Positions 15,077 through 20,150 of a stretch of 20,150 bases of DNA are shown here, in pieces (the stretch's first letter is position 1; the number at the start of each line of letters is the position of its first letter). The DNA is taken from assembly GCA_002448555.1 (NCBI GenBank), contig DJYV01000020.1, positions 861-21,010 of the forward strand, read 5' to 3'. Under the pieces are notes generated by a model. The model was not told where the DNA came from. It made no database searches and saw only the letters and a program-made list of their open reading frames with translations. A program made the translations under genes and the position numbers. This DNA is from Flavobacteriales bacterium UBA6969 (GTDB taxonomy: Bacteria > Bacteroidota > Bacteroidia > Flavobacteriales_D > Sanyastnellaceae).

Positions 15077-16867
15077 ATGAAAAACATTCGAAACTTCTGC
15101 ATCATTGCCCACATCGACCACGGGAAAAGCACCTTGGCCGACCGCCTGCTCCAGACCACTGGGACCATTACAGAGCGAGAGATGCAGGACCAAGCGCTCG
15201 ACGATATGGACATCGAACGCGAGCGGGGAATCACCATCAAAAGCCACGCCATTCAGATGGCTTACAAAGCCGAAAATGGAGAGGAATATGTGTTCAATTT
15301 GATTGACACTCCCGGGCACGTGGACTTCAGCTACGAAGTATCCCGTTCCATCGCGGCGTGCGAGGGAGCGTTACTAATCGTAGATGCCACGCAAGGCATT
15401 GAGGCTCAGACGATTTCGAATTTGTACTTGGCCCTTGAGCACGACTTAGAAATTATTCCAATCCTCAATAAGATGGATTTGGACTCCGCCGATCCCGAAG
15501 TGGTTGGCGATCAAATTGTGGACCTCATCGGCTGTTCCATGGACGACATCATACCCGCCAGTGGCAAGACGGGATTGGGCGTCGAGAACATCCTCGAAGC
15601 CATCGTAGAGCGGGTACCTGCACCGAAGGGTGACCCGGAAGCGCCGCTGCAAGCCATGATTTTCGACAGCGTCTACAACCCCTTCCGAGGAATCATAGCG
15701 TATTACCGCATCCTCAACGGCCGACTGAAAAAAGGGGATCAGGTGAAGTTCTTCGCAACCAACCGCGAATACGAAGCCGACGAAATTGGGGTGCTCGGGA
15801 TGGACCTGCAGCCCCGCAAAGAGATGACGGCGGGCAACGTAGGCTACATCATTTCCGGCATCAAGAACGCCCGCGAAGTCAAGGTGGGTGACACCATCAC
15901 GCTCAAAGAAAACCCCTGCCAAGACTGGGTGAAAGGGTTTGAAGACGTCAAGCCAATGGTTTTTGCCGGTATCTACCCCGTCGACACCGAAGACTATGAG
16001 GAGCTGCGCGCCTCCATGGAGAAGCTCCAACTCAACGATGCATCGCTGGTATTTGAACCAGAATCTTCGGCCGCCCTCGGATTCGGATTCCGCTGCGGAT
16101 TCTTGGGGATGCTCCACATGGAAATCATCCAAGAGCGCCTGGAGCGGGAATTTGATATGACGGTCATCACCACCGTTCCCAACGTGAGCTACCACGCCTT
16201 CACCAAAGACGGCGAAAAGCACATCGTCAACAACCCGTCCGACCTGCCTGAACCGAACCACCTCGATCACGTGGAGGAGCCGTTCATCAAGGCACAGGTC
16301 ATCACCAAAAGCGAGTACATCGGTCAGGTGATGAACCTCTGCATCGAGAAGCGCGGGGTGTTAAGTAACCAGGTGTATTTGACATCAGACCGGGTCGAAC
16401 TGAGCTTCGGCATGCCCCTTGGCGAAATTGTCTTTGACTTCTACGACAAACTGAAGTCCGTCTCCCGTGGCTATGCATCGTTCGATTACTTCCCGGACGA
16501 ATACAAACCGTCCAACCTCGTCAAATTGGACATCATGCTGAACGGCGATGGAGTCGATGCATTGAGCGCTCTGATTCACCGGGACAACGCCTTCAACCTG
16601 GGCAAGAAAATCTGCCTCAAGCTGAAAGAGCTTATCCCGCGTCAGCAATTCATGATTGCGCTCCAAGCAGCCATCGGCGCCAAGATCATCGCGCGTGAAA
16701 CCATCAAGCCCGTTCGAAAGGACGTCACCGCAAAATGCTACGGCGGGGACATCACCCGGAAGCGGAAGTTGCTCGAAAAGCAGAAAAAGGGGAAGAAGCG
16801 GATGCGTCAGGTGGGCAACATCGAAGTGCCCCAATCCGCCTTCCTCGCGGTGCTCAAATTGGATTGA
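15077..16867 (+). CDS. lepA: LepA, elongation factor 4
   Basis: A 596-residue translational GTPase, full length for LepA. GTP-binding motifs are G1 AHIDHGKST (11-19), G2 around RGITIKSHA (50-58), G3 DTPGH (77-81), G4 NKMD (131-134) and a G5 in the form ASGKTG. The LepA-specific C-terminus is present (FDYFPDEYKPSNLVKLDI, then GGDITRKRKLLEKQK and KKRMRQVGNIEVPQ), which separates it from EF-G and TypA. LepA acts on ribosomes in the cytoplasm and affects initiation, elongation under stress and subunit assembly. It has its own promoter box and stands alone, convergent with rlmN. Confidence 0.98.
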   Translation: MKNIRNFCIIAHIDHGKSTLADRLLQTTGTITEREMQDQALDDMDIERERGITIKSHAIQMAYKAENGEEYVFNLIDTPGHVDFSYEVSRSIAACEGALLIVDATQGIEAQTISNLYLALEHDLEIIPILNKMDLDSADPEVVGDQIVDLIGCSMDDIIPASGKTGLGVENILEAIVERVPAPKGDPEAPLQAMIFDSVYNPFRGIIAYYRILNGRLKKGDQVKFFATNREYEADEIGVLGMDLQPRKEMTAGNVGYIISGIKNAREVKVGDTITLKENPCQDWVKGFEDVKPMVFAGIYPVDTEDYEELRASMEKLQLNDASLVFEPESSAALGFGFRCGFLGMLHMEIIQERLEREFDMTVITTVPNVSYHAFTKDGEKHIVNNPSDLPEPNHLDHVEEPFIKAQVITKSEYIGQVMNLCIEKRGVLSNQVYLTSDRVELSFGMPLGEIVFDFYDKLKSVSRGYASFDYFPDEYKPSNLVKLDIMLNGDGVDALSALIHRDNAFNLGKKICLKLKELIPRQQFMIALQAAIGAKIIARETIKPVRKDVTAKCYGGDITRKRKLLEKQKKGKKRMRQVGNIEVPQSAFLAVLKLD

Positions 16868-16904
16868 CCCCGCCGCTCAGCCTTCTTTCAACTGCGGCGT
16901 GGTC
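16866..16904 (+). terminator. Imperfect hairpin at the lepA 3' end, possible terminator
   Basis: An inverted repeat of 11 positions with one mismatch: 16866-16876 (GACCCCGCCGC) pairs with 16894-16904 (GCGGCGTGGTC), with a 17-base loop. It starts inside the lepA stop codon and lies within the end of the convergent rlmN gene. A run of five T begins 6 bases past the stem on the plus strand (16911-16915). The distance to the T run and the long loop make intrinsic termination plausible but not strong. Confidence 0.35.
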
Positions 16905-17941
16905 GCTGCGTTTTTGTTCGCCAGTTGGCCACAGGCCGCATCGATGTCTTTACCGCGTGACCGGCGGACATTCACGATGATGTTGCGGCTTTCGAGCAGC
17001 CCTACAAAGGCGTCCACCCGCTCCGGTGCGGCTTGCTGAAATTCACCGCCATCGATGGGATTGTATTCGATCACATTGACCTTGCACGGAACGCAGGCGC
17101 AAAAATTCGCTAGTTCCTGCGCATCCTCCAGCTGGTCATTGAAGTCGCGGAAGATGATGTATTCAAACGTAACCCGCGTTCCGGTCTTCTCGTGGAAATA
17201 TTGCAGCGCTTCGGCCAGCGCCTCCAAGTTATTGGATTCGTTGATGGCCATGATGCGGTTGCGTTTTTCGTCATTTGCCGCATGCAATGAGAGGGCCAGA
17301 TTGAACCGGACCTGATCATCCCCCAGTCGCCTGATGGCCTTCGCAATTCCCGCCGTGCTCACCGTGATTCGTTTCGGCGACATGCCGAGCCCCGGATCGC
17401 CACAGATGCGCTCCACTGATTCCAGCACGGAGCGGTAATTCAACAGCGGTTCGCCCATGCCCATGTAGACGATGTTCGTCAGCCCTTGGTTGTATTGCTC
17501 CTGCGCCATGCCCCGGATCATTTCAACCTGGTCGTAGATCTCGCCAGCGCTCAGGTTTTTGAGCAACTTGAGCCGACCCGTTGCGCAAAACTTGCACGCC
17601 AAGCTGCATCCGGCCTGGGAAGAAATGCACGCTGTCATGCGCTTCGACGTAGGGATCAACACCCCCTCTACAACCTGGCCTGCGCGCACATCAAACGCGC
17701 ATTTGATGGTGCCATCGCTGCTGAACTGTTGGTCCGCCACTTCGATGCGGCTCAATTCAAACGCCGCATCCAAGCGCTCGCGGAACCCCTTCGAAAGGTT
17801 GCTCATTTCCTCGAAAGACGCCGCCCCTTTGGTCCAGAGCCATTCCTCAATTTGCTTGGCTCTAAACGCCTTTTCGCCCAAGCCCACAACGGCTTCCTTG
17901 AGCTCGCTGGAAGTGAGGGTGCGGATATCTTGCTTCGCCAT
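16877..17941 (-). CDS. rlmN: RlmN, dual-specificity 23S rRNA/tRNA adenine-C2 methyltransferase
   Basis: A 354-residue radical SAM enzyme. The cluster-binding cysteines are Cys112, Cys116 and Cys119 in GCSLACKFCATG. The C-terminal cysteine that forms the methylated intermediate is Cys337 in GKDIDAACGQLA. The N-terminal helical domain (SSELKEAVVGLGEKAFRAKQ, EEWLW) is typical. It methylates C2 of A2503 in 23S rRNA and, in E. coli, A37 of some tRNAs. It needs a 4Fe-4S cluster, which the suf system at the other end of this window could supply. A perfect promoter box lies 7 bases before the ATG, although the gene is also only 43 bases downstream of the LytTR regulator in the same direction. It converges on lepA with a 9-base gap. 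Confidence 0.97.
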   Translation of the reverse strand: MAKQDIRTLTSSELKEAVVGLGEKAFRAKQIEEWLWTKGAASFEEMSNLSKGFRERLDAAFELSRIEVADQQFSSDGTIKCAFDVRAGQVVEGVLIPTSKRMTACISSQAGCSLACKFCATGRLKLLKNLSAGEIYDQVEMIRGMAQEQYNQGLTNIVYMGMGEPLLNYRSVLESVERICGDPGLGMSPKRITVSTAGIAKAIRRLGDDQVRFNLALSLHAANDEKRNRIMAINESNNLEALAEALQYFHEKTGTRVTFEYIIFRDFNDQLEDAQELANFCACVPCKVNVIEYNPIDGGEFQQAAPERVDAFVGLLESRNIIVNVRRSRGKDIDAACGQLANKNAATTPQLKEG

Positions 17942-17948
17942 GGGACAG

Positions 17949-17956
17949 CAAAGATA
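17949..17956 (-). promoter_or_regulatory. Promoter -7 box of rlmN
   Basis: TATCTTTG on the minus strand is an exact TAnnTTTG match, in the 43-base gap between the regulator gene and rlmN. It ends 7 bases before the rlmN ATG, so the mRNA would have almost no leader. No TTG is present at the -33 distance. Confidence 0.45.
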
Positions 17957-17984
17957 CGCCGTCGCCGTGCAGGTGCCGAGGCCC

Positions 17985-18785
17985 TCAGCCCATGGATGGG
18001 GCTTCCTCTGCGGCCATCGGCAGTTCCGGGCCTTCCCGCACCTCGATCATCAATTCCACCAAACGCTGGCGAACGGCGTCCCGTTTGCGAACGGCGATGG
18101 GGACTTCTTTTCCGTTTTGCAAGTGCAACGTGCCGTTGCGGTGATTGTACGATTGCACAGCAGCCAAGCGAACCAAAAATGAGTTGTGCGCGCGATGAAA
18201 GACCGGATCCTGGAGCATTTGCTCAATGCGTTTGAGGTTTTTCGACACCGTGATGCGCTTGTCCGACCCGAGGTAGAAGGTGGAATAGCTCCCCGAAGCT
18301 TCAACGTAGAGGATTTCCGAATGGCGGATGAAATAACGCTGGCCCGAGGTCACCAATTCAATGCGACGTCCACCTGGGCGCTCGGTAGTGTTCTCGCCCC
18401 GTGCGATCAGCAGTTTTTCCGTAATGCGCTTGGCACACGCCACGAGATCGCGCTCGTCCACGGGTTTGAGCAGGTAGTCAAATGCCCGCTTCCGCAGCGC
18501 CTCCACGGCGTATTCATGGTAGGTGGTGCAAAAGACCACGAAGAATTTTCGGCCCTCAAACCGGTCCAGGAATTCCAAGCCCGTCTCGTTGGGCATCTGG
18601 ATGTCCAGAAAAACCAAGTCCGGGGCGCACTCTTTGATCACTTGGTACGCCTCGGCAGCACTCGAAGCCGTCTGGATGACCTCAAAATTGGGGCAGTTTT
18701 TCTCGATTTGTCGGCAAATCGATTGCCGTGCGTGCAATTCATCGTCCACAACCACACACCGAATCTTCGTTTCAGAATTGTCCAT
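17985..18785 (-). CDS. LytTR-family (LytR/AlgR) response regulator
   Basis: A 266-residue two-domain regulator. Residues 7-125 are a receiver domain: Asp14-Asp15 in VVVDDE, phosphoacceptor Asp61 in LVFLDIQMPNETG, Thr87/Thr88 and Lys107 in DYLLKPVDERDL. Residues about 140-245 are a LytTR DNA-binding domain (RYFIRHSEILYVEASGSYSTF, FHRAHNSFLVRL, VPIAVRKRDAVRQRL). The expected partner is a LytS/YehU-type membrane histidine kinase of the HisKA-like class, but none is in the window. Such pairs in Bacteroidota often control surface or motility functions; the targets here are unknown. The 95-base region upstream is AT-rich and holds a perfect inverted repeat ending 8 bases before the ATG, possibly an autoregulatory site. 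rlmN lies 43 bases downstream with its own promoter box. Confidence 0.94.
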   Translation of the reverse strand: MDNSETKIRCVVVDDELHARQSICRQIEKNCPNFEVIQTASSAAEAYQVIKECAPDLVFLDIQMPNETGLEFLDRFEGRKFFVVFCTTYHEYAVEALRKRAFDYLLKPVDERDLVACAKRITEKLLIARGENTTERPGGRRIELVTSGQRYFIRHSEILYVEASGSYSTFYLGSDKRITVSKNLKRIEQMLQDPVFHRAHNSFLVRLAAVQSYNHRNGTLHLQNGKEVPIAVRKRDAVRQRLVELMIEVREGPELPMAAEEAPSMG

Positions 18786-18793
18786 ATCAATTT

Positions 18794-18818
18794 TTTTGAT
18801 TTATGGATCAAATCAAAA
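18794..18818. repeat. Perfect 9-base inverted repeat upstream of the LytTR gene, candidate operator
   Basis: TTTTGATTT (18794-18802) and AAATCAAAA (18810-18818) are exact reverse complements separated by 7 bases (ATGGATC). The repeat ends 8 bases before the LytTR start. The core TTGAT/ATCAA also occurs at 18786-18790, 18796-18800, 18807-18811 and 18812-18816, and once more at 18864-18868. It is not followed by a T run in either direction, so it is a better operator or mRNA-structure candidate than a terminator. Confidence 0.5.
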
Positions 18819-18824
18819 GATAAC

Positions 18825-18848
18825 AAAAACAATCCTCATCGGAAGATT
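18825..18848 (-). terminator. Probable intrinsic terminator of the serine hydrolase transcript
   Basis: On the minus strand AATCTTC (18848-18842) pairs with GAGGATT (18837-18831), with one G-U pair and a CGAT loop (18841-18838). The stem is followed directly by GTTTTTGTT (18830-18822). It lies 33 bases past the serine hydrolase stop codon and before the LytTR gene, so it would separate the two genes. The stem is AT-rich, so strength is uncertain. Confidence 0.45.
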
Positions 18849-18880
18849 TATACATGTAAGCGTTTGATTCACAGGCGTTT

Positions 18881-20041
18881 TCAGCCCTGGGCCAACAGCC
18901 CACGCCCCATGTCAATCATGTGGTAGACACACGAAGGCAACGCATCCGTTTTGCGCATGTCCTTGTCGAAGCCCGTTCGTACCACAACCAAATCCAACGC
19001 GGGCACGGATACAATGAACTGGCCGCGGAGACCCTCCATGCAACTGAACGCCAACCCATCTTCGGTCTGGCCCAACCAGATCTGATACCCGTAATGCTCA
19101 GCGCCACACGCATCTGTTCGGGCGGGGATCGGCTGCACCATCGCCGCGACAAAATTCGAATCCAGCAGCTGGGTGCCATTCCAAACTCCATAGTGATTGA
19201 GCAATTTTCCAAACCGGGCAAAGTCCCGCGCCGTCGCATAGTACATGGCGAAACACCGCTCGATGCCTCCTGCCTCATCGGGCGCGTCCAACCCCCAAAA
19301 CGCGTCATCTTGAGCGCCCATGGGCTGCCACAGATCCCGCTCCACCCACTCGCTCAGCGTGCCACGGCCCAAGTTGGCCACCAATTCGCCCAACAGCATC
19401 GTGTTGCCGCCCTGGTAATGCCATTCACTTCCGTGTTCATCTGGCACCTCATACTGCTCGAGCAAGGCCTGCATGTTGTCGCGGTAGTATGCCTTGGCCA
19501 TGAAACCGAACGGGTTGTTGTAATCCTCACCAAAGGGTATGTGGGTGCGCATTTGCAGGACTTCCTCTACGGTCAATCCTTTTCCAGCAGCACCGGCAAG
19601 GCGGGGGATGTATTCGCCAATCTCATCCTCTACGTCCACCAAACCCTCTTGAACGGCCAATCCAACGACCATGGCCACGATGCTTTTGCACGCCGAAAAC
19701 GAATTGGAAACGGTGTGCTCATCAAAGCCTCGCCAGTATCGCTCAAACCGCAATGTATCGGCTTGCAAAACGAGAAAAGCAGCCGACATGTACTCCTCAT
19801 GCCAAGCCGCATCTTCGGCGCTGAATTCTGCGTTCCAGACGGGTTGATAAATCCAAGGCGACGGATTCTCTGCCGCGGCAATCGTCCGCAAGTCCCGGAA
19901 CTCGATGTCGTCGATGTTGGAGTTCTTCCACCCCCGGAAATAGGTTTCCTGCATCCCGGCAACAATGTACCCGTGGTCAGAGACGTACAGGCCGATCACC
20001 AGCAAGGCGAGCGTCGACACCAGCACCTTTATCGCTTTCAT
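18881..20041 (-). CDS. Membrane-anchored serine hydrolase of the beta-lactamase class C / penicillin-binding-like family
   Basis: A 386-residue protein with an N-terminal membrane helix (about 5-20, KVLVSTLALLVIGLYV) and a periplasmic catalytic domain. The nucleophile motif is Ser116-x-x-Lys119 in SNSFSACKS, as in class C beta-lactamases and related esterases or peptidases. The tyrosine motif is Tyr209 in HYQGGNTMLLGEL, where the usual YxN is replaced by YQG. The third motif appears as CMEGLRGQF near 334-341 instead of HxG or KTG. VLQADTLRFERYWRGF before the nucleophile and YGYQIWLGQ near 317-325 fit the broad 'serine hydrolase' group that includes 6-aminohexanoate-dimer hydrolases. The substrate cannot be predicted; antibiotic hydrolysis should not be assumed. 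It appears to follow another minus-strand gene by 41 bases and is followed by a likely terminator. Confidence 0.88.
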   Translation of the reverse strand: MKAIKVLVSTLALLVIGLYVSDHGYIVAGMQETYFRGWKNSNIDDIEFRDLRTIAAAENPSPWIYQPVWNAEFSAEDAAWHEEYMSAAFLVLQADTLRFERYWRGFDEHTVSNSFSACKSIVAMVVGLAVQEGLVDVEDEIGEYIPRLAGAAGKGLTVEEVLQMRTHIPFGEDYNNPFGFMAKAYYRDNMQALLEQYEVPDEHGSEWHYQGGNTMLLGELVANLGRGTLSEWVERDLWQPMGAQDDAFWGLDAPDEAGGIERCFAMYYATARDFARFGKLLNHYGVWNGTQLLDSNFVAAMVQPIPARTDACGAEHYGYQIWLGQTEDGLAFSCMEGLRGQFIVSVPALDLVVVRTGFDKDMRKTDALPSCVYHMIDMGRGLLAQG

Positions 20042-20082
20042 GAGGCATTCATTTGCACGAAGTTCTGCAATTCACGGCCATT

Positions 20083-20150
20083 TCAATCCACGCGGACCAA
20101 CTTCCACCCAAAAATATCCGTCAAGTGGCGGAGCATGTGCGCCTGCACCT
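20083..20150 (-). CDS. C-terminal end of an unidentified minus-strand gene
   Basis: One minus-strand frame is open from the right edge to a TGA at 20083-20085, giving the tail MLRHLTDIFGWKLVRVD preceded by VQAH. Its third codon positions are mostly G or C, like the other genes here, whereas the competing open frame has an AT-richer third position. With about 21 residues no family can be named. The 41-base gap to the serine hydrolase ATG has no recognisable promoter, so the two may share a transcript. Confidence 0.4.
   Translation of the reverse strand, partial: VQAHMLRHLTDIFGWKLVRVD

Noticed and set aside
14906..15319. Upstream extension of the large secreted protein frame by 138 codons
   Set aside because: It would run through the lepA promoter and into lepA and would bury the clear signal peptide beginning at 14905.
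15446..16270. A 274-codon minus-strand open frame inside lepA
   Set aside because: lepA is unambiguous on the other strand; the frame has no promoter or recognisable domain.
17486..18235. Plus-strand open frames of 207-249 codons across rlmN and the LytTR gene
   Set aside because: They are antisense to both genes and have no recognisable domains.
18786..18880. Whether the AT-rich gap could be recently acquired DNA or hold a small gene
   Set aside because: It is only 95 bases, has no convincing coding frame, and is explained by a terminator and a regulatory repeat.

Overview
The window reads as chromosomal DNA of a GC-rich member of the Bacteroidota, most likely Flavobacteriales-like. Four things point there: Bacteroidota-type promoter boxes (TAnnTTTG) close upstream of start codons; a very large secreted protein ending in a gliding-motility/type IX secretion (CHU_C type B) sorting domain; the neighbour set ftsX - DUF3098 - uppP; and mostly weak Shine-Dalgarno sequences. 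It is densely packed, with many genes overlapping by 1-4 bases. I see no tRNA, rRNA, CRISPR array, insertion sequence, phage gene or integration site. The assignment to a group is an inference from these traits.

Layout. 1-2790 (minus): a suf iron-sulfur assembly operon read as sufA-like, sufB, sufC and the start of sufD, which runs off the left edge. 2791-2929: divergent promoter region. 2930-5390 (plus): cell-envelope cluster of ftsX, a DUF3098 membrane protein, uppP and a small lipoprotein of unknown function. 5402-6133 (minus): a manganese-type superoxide dismutase with an N-terminal export/lipoprotein signal. 6232-9817 (plus): an AsmA-like protein, a small conserved protein with an acidic Ala/Pro/Glu linker, and rsmI, joined by ATGA overlaps. 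9820-14905 (minus): a 1234-residue secreted nidogen-like/CHU_C protein followed 7 bases later by radA, which starts with TTG. 15077-16867 (plus): lepA. 16877-18785 (minus): rlmN and, upstream of it, a LytTR response regulator with no kinase nearby. 18786-18880: an AT-rich gap with a probable terminator and a perfect inverted repeat in front of the regulator gene. 18881-20041 (minus): a membrane-anchored SxxK serine hydrolase. 20083-20150: the probable tail of another minus-strand gene.

How the genes fit together. Most of the window is housekeeping: Fe-S assembly (suf), divisome and peptidoglycan lipid-carrier recycling (ftsX, uppP), rRNA modification (rsmI, rlmN), translation (lepA) and recombination repair (radA). 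The lineage-specific parts are the large type IX-secreted protein, the exported superoxide dismutase, the unknown lipoprotein, the orphan LytTR regulator with its palindromic upstream region, and the serine hydrolase. I did not find a convincing new multi-gene system. The best leads are the LytTR upstream palindrome, the architecture and radA linkage of the large secreted protein, and the extracytoplasmic superoxide dismutase.
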